Below, piece by piece: positions 14,792-23,707 of a DNA stretch of 64,000 nucleotides. A program made the translations under genes and the position numbers. The notes below the pieces were generated by a model. It searched no databases. It worked only from the letters and a program-made list of their open reading frames with translations, and was not told where the DNA came from. The first letter of the stretch is position 1; each line of letters starts with the position of its first letter. This DNA comes from Streptomyces albofaciens JCM 4342 (GTDB lineage: Bacteria; Actinomycetota; Actinomycetes; Streptomycetales; Streptomycetaceae), in the NCBI RefSeq assembly GCF_008634025.1, contig NZ_PDCM01000001.1:186001-250000 (forward strand), given 5' to 3'.

Positions 14792-17092
14792 GTGGCCGAG
14801 GCGGCAGGGTTCCAAGGGAGTGAACGGCCGCGCCGTCGGTGGTTCCGCCGGGTCGCGGCGCTGGTCGCCGGTGTGCCGCTGCTGGCCGGGATGACGCAGA
14901 TTCCGGCCGCCCCCGAAGCCCGTGCCGCCGGCCCCCGCACCGTCAATGTCTCCGTCGACGCGCTGACCCCCAGCGCGCCGAAGAAGGACGACACCCTCAC
15001 CGTCTCCGGGACGCTCACCAACGGCAGCAACACACCGATCACCGACGCGCACGTGGGTCTGCGGCGAGGCCCCGCCCTCAACAGCCGCAGCGCCATCGAC
15101 ACGGCCGCCAAGCGCACGGGTTTCTCCCCCGGAGCCGACGGTCAGGAGATCGAGAACCGCACCCAGAAGATCGACAAGCTGGACCCGGGCGTCAGCCGCA
15201 CCTTCACCCTCCACGTTCCGGTCAAGGACCTCGATCTCGGTGACGACGGCGTCTACCAGCTCGGCGTCTCCGTATCCGGCCGGTCCCAGGGCGCCTCCTA
15301 CGAGCAGGTGCTCGGCATCAAGCGGACGTTCCTGCCCTGGCAGAACTCCGACGTGGGGAAGAAGACGCAGCTCACGTACCTGTGGCCGCTGATCTCCTCC
15401 ACACACCTGACCGCGGAGACCGACGCCGACGCGGAGCAGACACCGGTCTTCCGCAACGACAACCTGGCATCGGAGATCGCTCCCGGTGGGCGGCTCCAGC
15501 AGCTCGTGGCGCTCGGCAAGGACCTCCCCGTCACCTTCGTCATCGATCCCGACGTGCTCGCCTCCGTCGACGCGATGACCAGGACGTACAAGGTCGAAGG
15601 GCCGAACGGACCCACGGCGGGCAAGAACCAGGCGGTCGCCAAGCAGTGGCTGAAGCAGATGGAGGAGGCGGTGAAGACCCACGAGGTCATCGCGCTGCCC
15701 TTCGCCGACCCCGACCTGGCCTCGCTCGCGCACCGCGGTAAAGAGGTCCCCAGCGCCCTCGCGCACCTCGGCCCCGCCACGACGCTGGCAGCCAAGACCG
15801 TGGAGACGGTCCTGGGCATCAAACCGCGTACGGACTTCGCCTGGCCCGCCGAAGGCGCCGTCGATTCCTCGATCGTCGATGTCGCCACCTCCGGTGGCGC
15901 CCACAACATCATCGCCCGCAGCGACAGCCTCCAGGAGAAGAGCCTCTCCTACAGCCCGACGGCGGCCCGTCCGATCGGCGGCGGCAACACCGCCATCGTC
16001 GCCGACGCCGGGCTGTCCACGGCGTTCGAGGGCGACCTGGCCAAGGCCGAGAACTCCACGCTGGCCATCCAGCAGTTCCTCGCCCAGAGCCTGATGATCA
16101 ATGGCCAGGAGCCCGGACGGCAGCGCAACATCGTCGTCGCGCCGCAGCGCACGCCGTCGGTCACCCAGGCCCAGGCGATGGCCGCGGGCGTCAAGAACCT
16201 GGTGCCGGGCCGCTGGGCCGAGCCGCTGAACCTGGCGGGTGCCGCCAAGGCCGCGCCCGACCCCGGGGCCAACCGCGAGGTGCCGGGCGCCGGCGAGTAC
16301 CCGGCCTCACTGCGCAAGCAGGAACTCCCGACCGAGGCCTTCGAAGAGATCCAGGACACCCAGACCGCGCTGGACGACTTCGCGCCCGTGCTGTCCCAGC
16401 CCCCGCGCGTGGTGACGCCGTTCGGCAACGCCATCATGCGGGAGATGTCCACCGAGTGGCGGAACGACGAAGCGGGCGCCGCGGCCTTCCGCAGCTCTGT
16501 GCGGACGTACCTCGACGGTCTGACGAAGAACGTGCAGCTGATCCAGAAGTCTCCCGCGACGCTCTCCGGACGCAGCGCGACGATTCCGGTGACGGTGCAG
16601 AACAACCTGGTCCAGGGCGTCAAGGGACTGACGCTGGAGCTCACCTCCTCGCAGCCCAACCGGCTCGACACGGGCGAGCCGCAGGAGATCACGGTCGACG
16701 GCGGCCACAGCCAGTCGTTCAAGTTCGACACGACGGCGAACGCCAACGGCCCCGTGCAGGTGACGGCGCAGCTCTACACCTCGGACGGCAAACCGTACGG
16801 CCGGCCGATGACCTTCCAGGTCAACGTCACCGAGATCACCTCGACGATCATGCTGGTCATCGCGGGCGGCGTCCTGCTGCTCGTCCTCGCCGGTGTCCGC
16901 ATCTACCTCCAGCGCAAGCGCGCCGCGGTGGGGCGCGACGGCGACGGGACCGACGGTGACGGCGGGGCCGGGGACGGCAACGGAGACGGCGGTACGGACG
17001 GTGACGAGCCGGAGCAGCCGGGTGACCGCGAGCCGGACACCGGTTCGGAAAGCACGGACGGGTCCGGCTCAGGTGAGAAAGTGGACCGTTGA
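14792..17092 (+). CDS. DUF6049-type secreted, C-terminally membrane-anchored protein
   Basis: 766 residues from GTG 14792. An N-terminal signal (RRRWFRRVAALVAGVPLLAGM, cleavage after a run ending PEARAAG) leads to a long extracytoplasmic region. This has an Ig-like N-terminal part, a central domain and another beta-rich domain before one transmembrane helix (about 686-707, IMLVIAGGVLLLVLAGV) and a short basic/acidic cytoplasmic tail rich in Gly and Asp. The gene precedes murJ by 46 bp on the same strand, the usual place of DUF6049 proteins in Streptomyces. A role alongside MurJ in wall-precursor export is an inference from context only. Confidence 0.82.
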   Translation: MAEAAGFQGSERPRRRWFRRVAALVAGVPLLAGMTQIPAAPEARAAGPRTVNVSVDALTPSAPKKDDTLTVSGTLTNGSNTPITDAHVGLRRGPALNSRSAIDTAAKRTGFSPGADGQEIENRTQKIDKLDPGVSRTFTLHVPVKDLDLGDDGVYQLGVSVSGRSQGASYEQVLGIKRTFLPWQNSDVGKKTQLTYLWPLISSTHLTAETDADAEQTPVFRNDNLASEIAPGGRLQQLVALGKDLPVTFVIDPDVLASVDAMTRTYKVEGPNGPTAGKNQAVAKQWLKQMEEAVKTHEVIALPFADPDLASLAHRGKEVPSALAHLGPATTLAAKTVETVLGIKPRTDFAWPAEGAVDSSIVDVATSGGAHNIIARSDSLQEKSLSYSPTAARPIGGGNTAIVADAGLSTAFEGDLAKAENSTLAIQQFLAQSLMINGQEPGRQRNIVVAPQRTPSVTQAQAMAAGVKNLVPGRWAEPLNLAGAAKAAPDPGANREVPGAGEYPASLRKQELPTEAFEEIQDTQTALDDFAPVLSQPPRVVTPFGNAIMREMSTEWRNDEAGAAAFRSSVRTYLDGLTKNVQLIQKSPATLSGRSATIPVTVQNNLVQGVKGLTLELTSSQPNRLDTGEPQEITVDGGHSQSFKFDTTANANGPVQVTAQLYTSDGKPYGRPMTFQVNVTEITSTIMLVIAGGVLLLVLAGVRIYLQRKRAAVGRDGDGTDGDGGAGDGNGDGGTDGDEPEQPGDREPDTGSESTDGSGSGEKVDR

Positions 17093-17138
17093 TAGATGGC
17101 GGGGCCGGATGGCCGGCGACGGATGAGGTGGGGCAGCG

Positions 17139-19340
17139 ATGAATGCGCCGTACGACGGTGACCGCGGCAGGGGTGCGCACGACACCCCCGCGGGTCAGGG
17201 ACCGCCGACGCCCCAGGGGCAGCAGCCCCATGACCCGTATGTGCACGACGCGTACGCCAACGATCCCTACCGGTCCCAGGACCCCACGGCTCAGGATCCG
17301 GTCAACGACGTCTTCTACGACCGGTCCGCGCACCCCCCGCCGCCTCCCGGGCAGGCCCCGCACCCGCTCTACCAGCAGCCGCCAGCTCCCCAGCACACCC
17401 CTGACCCACAGGTGTGGGCCCCGCCACCGCCACCCGAGCCGCAGGGCCCGACGCGGCATCTGCCGTACGGCGACGACGCCGCCACGACGCAGTTCGTGGG
17501 CGTGGACGACCTGATCTCGCAGGCCTCCGACGAACGCCGGGAACCGGACGCCTTCGCTCATCTGTACCGGGACCAGCAGCAGCCGTACGAGCCGCAACAG
17601 CGTCCGATGACGCCGCAGCAGGAGCCGGTGCCGCAGGCCACCTCCGTACCGGAGCAGCCGCCGACCCCCGCCCCGGAGCCCGCGGCTCCCGCCAAGCGCT
17701 CCGGAGGACGCGCGTCGTCGCTGCTGAAGTCCAGTGCGGTGATGGCCGCGGGCACGCTGGTCTCTCGCATCCTGGGCTTCGTCCGCAACCTCGTCATCGC
17801 CGCGGCGATCGGCGTCGGCACCCTCAACGACTCCTACCAGGTCGCCAACACCCTCCCGACGATGATCTACATCCTCGTCGGCGGCGGCGCCCTGAACGCG
17901 GTGTTCATCCCGCAGCTCGTGCGGGCCATGAAGAACGACGAGGACGGCGGCGAGGCCTACGCCAACCGCCTGCTGACGCTGGTCACCGTGCTGATGGCGG
18001 GCATCACCACGGTCTGTGTGCTGGCGGCCCCGGTCTTCATCGGCCTGATGTCGCCGAAGATCGCCTCCGATCCCGAGCAGATGGACGTGGCGGTCGCCTT
18101 CGCCCGCTACTGCCTGCCGACCATGTTCTTCATGGGCGTGCACGTGGTGCTGGGGCAGATCCTCAACGCCCGCGGCCGGTTCGGCGCGATGATGTGGACC
18201 CCGGTCCTCAACAACATCATCGTGATCGCCACGTTCGGCGCCTTCATCTGGGTCTTCGGCAACTTCTCGCAGAGCGGTGTGAGCGCGGGCAACGTCTCCG
18301 CCGACGCGGTCCGGCTGCTCGGTATCGGCACGCTGCTCGGTCTGACCGTGCAGGCGCTCGCCATGTTCCCCTACCTCCGGGACGCCGGTTTCCGGCTCCG
18401 CCCGCGCTTCGACTGGCGCGGCCACGGGCTGGGGAAGGCCGCGCGGCTGGCCAAGTGGACCTTCTTCTTCGTGCTCGCCAACCAGCTCGGCCTGGTCGTG
18501 GTGACCCAGATCGCCACCTGGGCCGGCTCGGTCGCCGAGGGCCAGGGCCACTCCGGCACGGGTATCACCGCCTACAACTACGCCCTCCAGCTGTGGCAGA
18601 TGCCGCAGGCGATCATCACCGTCTCGGTCATGACCGCCGTCCTGCCGCGCATCTCCCGGGCCGCCCACGACGGGGACGTCACCGCCGTACGCGACGACAT
18701 CTCCTACGGTCTGCGCACCTCGGCGGTGGCCATCGTGCCGTGCGCCTTCGCGTTCCTGGCGCTCGGTGTCCCCATGGCGACGCTGATGTTCTCCAGCGCG
18801 GGCGCCGGTGCCACCAACATCGGTTACGTGATCATGGCGTTCGGTCTGGGCCTCATTCCGTACTCCGCGCAGTACGTCATCCTGCGCGGTTTCTACGCCT
18901 ACGAGGACACCCGCACGCCGTTCTTCAACACCGTGATCGTGGCAGCCGTCAACGCCGCGGTCTCCGGTCTGTGCTTCCTGCTCCTGCCGGCCCGATGGGT
19001 CGTGGTGGGTCTCGCCGCGGCCTATGGACTGGCCTACGCCGTCGGTGTCGGCGTCGCCTGGCGACGACTGCGCACACGGCTGGGCGGCGATCTGGACGGG
19101 CCGCACGTCATTCGTACGTACGCCCGCCTCGCCGGGGCCTGTGTGCCCGCCGCTCTGGTCGGCGGCGCGGCCGCATACGGAATCACCATGGCCCTCGGCA
19201 GCGGCGTCGCCGGTTCCCTGGCCGCCTTGGTCGGCGGCGGTGTCACACTGATCGCCGTCTTCTTCCTCGCCGCGAAGCGGATGCGGGTCGAAGAGATGAA
19301 CGCCATGGTCGGCATGGTGCGCGCGAAGCTGGGGCGCTGA
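17139..19340 (+). CDS. murJ: Lipid II flippase MurJ (MviN)
   Basis: 733 residues. Residues 1-185 are a Pro/Gln-rich, disordered cytoplasmic extension. From SSLLKSSAVMAAGTLVSRILGFVRNLVIA onward the MOP-superfamily fold follows with about 14 spans. Family landmarks include NTLPTMIYILVGGGALNAVFIPQL, WQMPQAIITVSVMTAVLPRIS and ILRGFYAYEDTRTPFF. MurJ exports lipid-linked peptidoglycan precursor to the outer face of the membrane. In mycobacteria the same polypeptide continues into a pseudokinase; here that part is the next gene, 107 bp downstream. ATG start preceded by a purine-rich GAGGTGGGG. Confidence 0.95.
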   Translation: MNAPYDGDRGRGAHDTPAGQGPPTPQGQQPHDPYVHDAYANDPYRSQDPTAQDPVNDVFYDRSAHPPPPPGQAPHPLYQQPPAPQHTPDPQVWAPPPPPEPQGPTRHLPYGDDAATTQFVGVDDLISQASDERREPDAFAHLYRDQQQPYEPQQRPMTPQQEPVPQATSVPEQPPTPAPEPAAPAKRSGGRASSLLKSSAVMAAGTLVSRILGFVRNLVIAAAIGVGTLNDSYQVANTLPTMIYILVGGGALNAVFIPQLVRAMKNDEDGGEAYANRLLTLVTVLMAGITTVCVLAAPVFIGLMSPKIASDPEQMDVAVAFARYCLPTMFFMGVHVVLGQILNARGRFGAMMWTPVLNNIIVIATFGAFIWVFGNFSQSGVSAGNVSADAVRLLGIGTLLGLTVQALAMFPYLRDAGFRLRPRFDWRGHGLGKAARLAKWTFFFVLANQLGLVVVTQIATWAGSVAEGQGHSGTGITAYNYALQLWQMPQAIITVSVMTAVLPRISRAAHDGDVTAVRDDISYGLRTSAVAIVPCAFAFLALGVPMATLMFSSAGAGATNIGYVIMAFGLGLIPYSAQYVILRGFYAYEDTRTPFFNTVIVAAVNAAVSGLCFLLLPARWVVVGLAAAYGLAYAVGVGVAWRRLRTRLGGDLDGPHVIRTYARLAGACVPAALVGGAAAYGITMALGSGVAGSLAALVGGGVTLIAVFFLAAKRMRVEEMNAMVGMVRAKLGR

Positions 19341-19447
19341 GCGGGCACAACCATCGGCCGCAACCGTGTGTCGTGCATAGTGGCGGACTGTGGGCACAAT
19401 TGTCTTGGCTCGGAGAGCCTGCAACGGATGGGGAGGCAGGAACGACG

Positions 19448-21169
19448 GTGGCGGAACGGAGCACGGCTGCCGTCGACGTGGCCGACACGAGCGGTGAGGA
19501 ACCGCTGACCGCCCAGGCGGGACAGGCCACGGACGACGGTGCGGAGGCCGAGAGCGTAACCGGCACGGACCAGGACACCGCGCGCACCGGCGATCAGCGT
19601 GCCGCGGTGACCGACACCAAGCCGCCCGAACTGCACAGCGGCCACAAGCTCGCCAGACGCTACCGCCTTGAGGAATGCGTCACCCGTCTGGACGGATTCA
19701 GCAGCTGGCGTGCGGTCGACGAGAAACTGCGCCGTGCCGTCGGCGTACACGTCCTGCCCGCGGACCACCCACGTGCCCGCCCCGTGCTGTCCGCCGCCCG
19801 CTCCGCCGCGCTGCTCGGTGACCCCCGCTTCGTGCAGGTCCTGGACGCCGTCGAGGAGAACGACCTCGTCTACGTCGTGCACGAATGGCTGCCGGACGCC
19901 ACCGAGCTGACCGCCGTGCTCGCGAACGGGCCGCTCGAACCGCACGACGCCTATCAGCTCGTCAGCCAGGTCTCCCAGGCCATGGCCGCCGCCCACCGGG
20001 AAGGCCTGTCCCATCTCAGGCTCAACCCGAGTTCGGTGCTGCGGACCGAGTCCGGGCAGTACCGCATCCGCGGCCTGGCGGTGATGGCCGCGCTGCGCGG
20101 CATCACCAGCGAGCATCCGCAGCGCACGGACACCGAGGCGATCGGCGCGCTCCTGTACGCCGCCCTGACCCAGCGCTGGCCGTACGAGAGCGACGCGTAC
20201 GGCCTGTCCGGGCTGCCCAAGGACGTCGGCATGATCCCGCCGGACCAGGTACGGGCCGGCGTGCACCGTGGCCTGTCCGAGCTGGCCATGCGCGCGCTGG
20301 TCAACGACGGTGCCACCGCGTCCCGCCAGGAACCGGCCTGTACGACTCCGGAGGAGTTGGCGAAGGCCGTCACGGCCATACCGCGCATCCGACCGCCGGA
20401 GACGTCCTTCACCTCACCGCCGCCCTATCAGCGCACCGGCTACCAGCAGGGCACGTACGGCCAGCCGCCGACGCGCACCGGTGGTGTGTCAGCACGCACC
20501 GCACCGGTCCCCACCCCGCCGCCACCGCTGCAGAGCCGCACCGGCCGGGCGCTGAAGTGGTGCGTTTCCGGCCTGCTCATCGCGGCGCTGGGACTCGGGA
20601 GCTGGCAGCTGGCGGACACTCTGTTGCAGGACGAGGGCCGGAACAACCAGGAGAACACCCAACCGGAAAGCGGGACGCAGCAGAAGAAGCCCGCTCCGAA
20701 GCCGATCGCGATCGACGATGTCACCGAGTTCTCGCCGCTCACCAGCAAGCCCGTCGCCAGCCAGCATGACCCGGCGTCGAACGCTGTGGACGGGGACCCC
20801 GGCACCGCTTGGATCACCGGTGAGTTCAAGGGCTGGGCGAACTTCGGCAACCTTTCGCCCCGCAAGGACGGCAGCGGCCTCGTCGTCGACCTGGGGAGTG
20901 TGAAGGAGGTCTCCAGCGTCGAGGTCAGCATGTACCGGCCGGGGCACACCACCGAAGTGCTCGCCGCGGACGCGGCGGCTTCCAACCCGACCACGCTCAG
21001 CGCGTTCCCGCAGCGCCTGTCGAAGCTGGAGAAGTCGGGCAACACGTTGTCCGTGAAGCTCGACAAGCCCGTAAAGACGCGTTACGTCCTGATTCACATC
21101 ACGGAACTGCCGAGCTCCGATTCGGGCGGCTACCGGGGCGGCATCTCGGAAATCAAGGTCAACGGCTGA
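19448..21169 (+). CDS. Membrane pseudokinase with extracytoplasmic discoidin-like domain (MurJ partner)
   Basis: 573 residues from GTG 19448 (GGGAGG site upstream; the frame is open far into murJ, but that part is a shadow). An acidic disordered N-terminus (1-60) is followed by a kinase-like fold (about 65-320). The catalytic motifs are all degraded: the VAIK lysine position is His (VGVHVL, 101), HRDxKxxN reads HLRLNPSS (189-196) and DFG reads RGL (208-210). One transmembrane helix (about 373-393) leads to an extracytoplasmic galactose-binding/discoidin-like domain ending in VLIHITELP. The architecture equals the C-terminal half of mycobacterial MviN, whose pseudokinase binds the FHA protein FhaA when phosphorylated. 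The same role is inferred here. Confidence 0.85.
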   Translation: MAERSTAAVDVADTSGEEPLTAQAGQATDDGAEAESVTGTDQDTARTGDQRAAVTDTKPPELHSGHKLARRYRLEECVTRLDGFSSWRAVDEKLRRAVGVHVLPADHPRARPVLSAARSAALLGDPRFVQVLDAVEENDLVYVVHEWLPDATELTAVLANGPLEPHDAYQLVSQVSQAMAAAHREGLSHLRLNPSSVLRTESGQYRIRGLAVMAALRGITSEHPQRTDTEAIGALLYAALTQRWPYESDAYGLSGLPKDVGMIPPDQVRAGVHRGLSELAMRALVNDGATASRQEPACTTPEELAKAVTAIPRIRPPETSFTSPPPYQRTGYQQGTYGQPPTRTGGVSARTAPVPTPPPPLQSRTGRALKWCVSGLLIAALGLGSWQLADTLLQDEGRNNQENTQPESGTQQKKPAPKPIAIDDVTEFSPLTSKPVASQHDPASNAVDGDPGTAWITGEFKGWANFGNLSPRKDGSGLVVDLGSVKEVSSVEVSMYRPGHTTEVLAADAAASNPTTLSAFPQRLSKLEKSGNTLSVKLDKPVKTRYVLIHITELPSSDSGGYRGGISEIKVNG

Positions 21170-21268
21170 TCCCTTCGATACCTTTCGCCGGCCTGTGAAC
21201 GAGGATACGCACGGACCGGCAAGGACAGCCTGGTGAATTCCGCGCAGCTACCGAGAAAAGACAGACTT

Positions 21269-21300
21269 CGGGCCCTGGCCGATGTACCGGCCAGGGCCCG
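21269..21300. terminator. Bidirectional terminator
   Basis: 13-bp perfect inverted repeat (CGGGCCCTGGCCG at 21269-21281, partner 21288-21300), 6-nt loop, between the convergent pseudokinase gene and the secreted orphan gene. Confidence 0.8.
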
Positions 21301-21320
21301 ACCAGCGAATACGGTGCTGT

Positions 21321-21746
21321 CTAATTCCAGCCGGTGCAGTAGACCTTGTTGTTTCCGAAGTACCCACAGGCCCGCACCGAGTATCCGGGGCCGTCGTACT
21401 GAAGCTTGTTGTTCGCAATCGCAGCAGTGTCACCGGCGTCGAGACTGAACCGACGCTTCTGAACCAATCCCTTCCAGGTCTTCCCGCCGTTACGGGATAC
21501 ATCCATCCAAAGCGCACCCTCGCTGTCGCTTCCGTTCGACGTCATGCTGGCCATCGTCCAGTCATGGCCGTCGCCGCACCGGTACACGAGCAGCTTCACC
21601 GTGGCATGCCCGCCGTAGGTCTTCGTGGTCAGCGTCTTGCGGTGGCTGCAGCTGCCCTTCGAATACGCGGAAGCCGAACCCGGCATCGCACCGAGGGCGA
21701 TTATCGAAGCCACCACTACCAACAGCAGACGCTTGAGGTTCCTCAT
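21321..21746 (-). CDS. Small secreted protein, unknown, four-cysteine
   Basis: 141 residues, ATG start with a good CAGGAGT ribosome-binding site 8-9 nt upstream. Residues 1-27 form a clear signal peptide (MRNLKRLLLVVVASIIALGAM, cleavage after SASA). The mature ~114 residues hold four cysteines (two possible disulfides) and a segment DVSRNGGKTWKG that resembles the sialidase Asp-box (S-x-D-x-G-x-T-W) with Asn for Asp. Codon use is visibly less GC-biased than the neighbours (AAT, ATT, AAA, TTC mixed). It interrupts the otherwise conserved pseudokinase-sigM order, on the opposite strand with its own terminator. Function not recognised. Confidence 0.75.
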   Translation of the reverse strand: MRNLKRLLLVVVASIIALGAMPGSASAYSKGSCSHRKTLTTKTYGGHATVKLLVYRCGDGHDWTMASMTSNGSDSEGALWMDVSRNGGKTWKGLVQKRRFSLDAGDTAAIANNKLQYDGPGYSVRACGYFGNNKVYCTGWN

Positions 21747-22051
21747 GAAAAGCTACTCCTGAAACTTTCTCCGACAGCGATATATGGGCGACAGTGTCCA
21801 CCCGGGACCGCATTCAACGAATCCGGCGGAATCACCGGCGTTCATGATCGTTTCAGTTTGTCCGGACCTCGGCAAGTCAGCCGATAAGCGCCCTTTCACG
21901 GCACCGAAGTGATGGCACACCGCAGCGGTCCAATCGCAGGCTGCGCATGCTGGCCGGTAACGCGGCTCCGCACCTCTCCGACGTTTACTTTCGCAGCGCG
22001 GCGGGCTTCAATGGAGCCACATATCCGCTGACCGCGCGAGCAGGGGGACCT
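21747..22051. other. Divergent intergenic region upstream of sigM
   Basis: About 305 bp, AT-richer near 21760-21870. It must hold the promoters of the secreted orphan gene and of sigM. I could not assign a -10/-35 pair with confidence. Confidence 0.5.
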
Positions 22052-22747
22052 GTGGGGCCTGAGACAGGCGGCTCTGACGTGGCGAGCGATGGAGACCTCC
22101 TCGCGCGCCATGTGGCCGGCGACCCCGACGCCTTCGGCGAGCTGGTCCGGCGCCACCGTGACCGGCTCTGGGCGGTGGCCCTCCGCACCCTCGGCGACCG
22201 GGAAGAGGCCGCGGACGCCGTCCAGGACGCGCTCGTCTCCGCCTACCGGGCCGCCCACACCTTCCGCGGCCAGTCGGCCGTCACGACGTGGCTGCACCGC
22301 ATCACGGTCAACGCCTGCCTGGACCGCGCCCGCAAGGCGGCCTCCCGCCGTACGTCCCCGGTAGCCGAGACCGAACGGCTGGAGCAGCTGCTGGAACCGC
22401 ACGAATCCGCCGCCGTACCGGCCGAGCGGCAGGACCTGCACCGGGAGCTGCTCCGAGCGCTGCGCACTCTGCCCGAGGAACAACGTGCTGCCCTGGTCCT
22501 CGTTGATATGCAGGGATATCCGGTGGCCGAGGCGGCCGAGATCCTGGACGTGCCCACCGGCACGGTGAAAAGCCGCTGTTCGCGGGGCCGGGCGCGGTTG
22601 CTGCCGATGCTCACCCATCTGCGTTCAGGAGAAGGGGATAGCAGACCCGTCAGCGGGGGAAGGAACCGGGCGCAGGGGACATCCGTCCCAGAGGCGGCAG
22701 GACCGAAGGACACAGATGCCGTGAAGGGCGGAGGTGGGCGCTCGTGA
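22052..22747 (+). CDS. sigM: ECF RNA polymerase sigma factor SigM
   Basis: 231 residues from GTG 22052, chosen because CAGGGGGA lies 5-6 nt upstream (the frame is open from an ATG at 21947). Region 2 is DAFGELVRRHRDRLWAVALRTLGDREEAADAVQDALVSAYRA. Region 4 is LRTLPEEQRAALVLVDMQGYPVAEAAEILDVPTGTVKSR. A ~40-residue extension follows. The next gene overlaps by 4 bases (GTGA) and encodes a membrane anti-sigma factor, so the pair is translationally coupled. Position after murJ/pseudokinase and before trxBA is that of sigM in mycobacteria. Target promoters cannot be read from the gene. Confidence 0.92.
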   Translation: MGPETGGSDVASDGDLLARHVAGDPDAFGELVRRHRDRLWAVALRTLGDREEAADAVQDALVSAYRAAHTFRGQSAVTTWLHRITVNACLDRARKAASRRTSPVAETERLEQLLEPHESAAVPAERQDLHRELLRALRTLPEEQRAALVLVDMQGYPVAEAAEILDVPTGTVKSRCSRGRARLLPMLTHLRSGEGDSRPVSGGRNRAQGTSVPEAAGPKDTDAVKGGGGRS

Positions 22748-23679
22748 CTTCGACGACCGACACGGACGAGCACCCGGAGGTCTCCGAGATCTCCGCGCTC
22801 ACGGACGGTCTGCTGTCACCGTCCCGCACCGCTGATCTACGCGATCACCTGGCGTGCTGTGAGCTGTGCGAGGACGTATACGCCTCCCTGGAGGAGATTC
22901 GGGGGCTGCTCGGCACGCTCCCCGGGCCGTCTCGCATGCCCACCGATGTGGCGGAGCGCATCGATGCGGCATTGGCGGCCGAAGCGCTGCTCGACTCGAC
23001 GGCCCCGGACCAGAACCCCGATGTTTCACGTGAAACACCGGATGTCACGGTCGCAGTCGTTTCACGTGAAACCGAAACACCGCCGACCGCATCGCCTTCC
23101 GGGCCTGCTTCCCGGCCGGCCGGACACCCCCGAGCCGCTACCGGTCCGGGCCGTCAGACACACGGCGCCCGTTCCCGGAGCCGTCGCTGGCCTAGGGCAC
23201 TGCTCGGTGCCGCGGCTGCTGCGGCGGTCCTCAGTGTCGGCGGAGTCATCATCCAGAACATCAGCTCCGGCAGCGGACAGAGCGATGCGCAGAAGCAGCA
23301 CGCCGAAACGGCCAAGCAGGGCGCCGGAGCCTCTTCCGCCCTGACGTCCGCCACCCTGGAAACCCGCGTCCACGACCTCCTCACCTCCTCGGGCAGCAAG
23401 AAGACTCCGGACGTCGGCACGCAGAGTTCCCCCGACACCCCGCTGCGCGGCGCGACGGACACCGTCCCCTCCTGCGTCCAGCAGGGCACCGGGCGGACCG
23501 AGGCTCCCCTGGCCTCCGTCCGCAGCTCTTACGAGGGCCAGGACGCGTACCTTGTCGTTCTGCCGCACCCCACCGACCCCAGCCGCGTCTCGGCCTATGT
23601 CATCGCGTCCTCCTGCGTCTCGGCGTCGCCGCCGGCGCCCGGGAAGGTGCTGCTGAGCCACTCGTACCGGCGAGACTGA
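22744..23679 (+). CDS. rsmA: Membrane-anchored anti-sigma factor (RsmA-like)
   Basis: 311 residues, GTG start within the sigM stop. N-terminal cytoplasmic ZAS-like domain: EISALTDGLLSPSRTADLRDHLACCELCEDVY has H-x3-C-x2-C plus one extra Cys, a possible metal or Fe-S site. A Ser/Pro-rich linker (about 85-145) contains the two VSRET pentapeptides encoded by parS sites. A transmembrane helix (about 150-172, RALLGAAAAAAVLSVGGVII) and an extracytoplasmic domain with two Cys follow. It probably holds SigM inactive at the membrane. The symbol is by synteny with the mycobacterial anti-SigM gene. Confidence 0.85.
   Translation: MTSTTDTDEHPEVSEISALTDGLLSPSRTADLRDHLACCELCEDVYASLEEIRGLLGTLPGPSRMPTDVAERIDAALAAEALLDSTAPDQNPDVSRETPDVTVAVVSRETETPPTASPSGPASRPAGHPRAATGPGRQTHGARSRSRRWPRALLGAAAAAAVLSVGGVIIQNISSGSGQSDAQKQHAETAKQGAGASSALTSATLETRVHDLLTSSGSKKTPDVGTQSSPDTPLRGATDTVPSCVQQGTGRTEAPLASVRSSYEGQDAYLVVLPHPTDPSRVSAYVIASSCVSASPPAPGKVLLSHSYRRD
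23023..23036. promoter_or_regulatory. parS site within rsmA
   Basis: Exact GTTTCACGTGAAAC inside the anti-sigma factor gene, read as VSRET. Confidence 0.9.
23059..23072. promoter_or_regulatory. parS site within rsmA
   Basis: Exact GTTTCACGTGAAAC, 36 bp start to start from the previous one and again read as VSRET. Confidence 0.9.
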
Positions 23680-23707
23680 CCCGGCGGCGAGGGCGCCGGG
23701 GCACCCC

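Noticed and set aside
16857..19424. 855-codon minus-strand frame opposite murJ
   Set aside because: Arises from high third-position GC; product is Gly/His/Arg-rich nonsense while murJ is unambiguous on the other strand.
17414..19447. N-terminal extension of the pseudokinase frame through murJ
   Set aside because: Open only as a shadow of murJ. The GTG at 19448 has a ribosome site and gives a sensible N-terminus.
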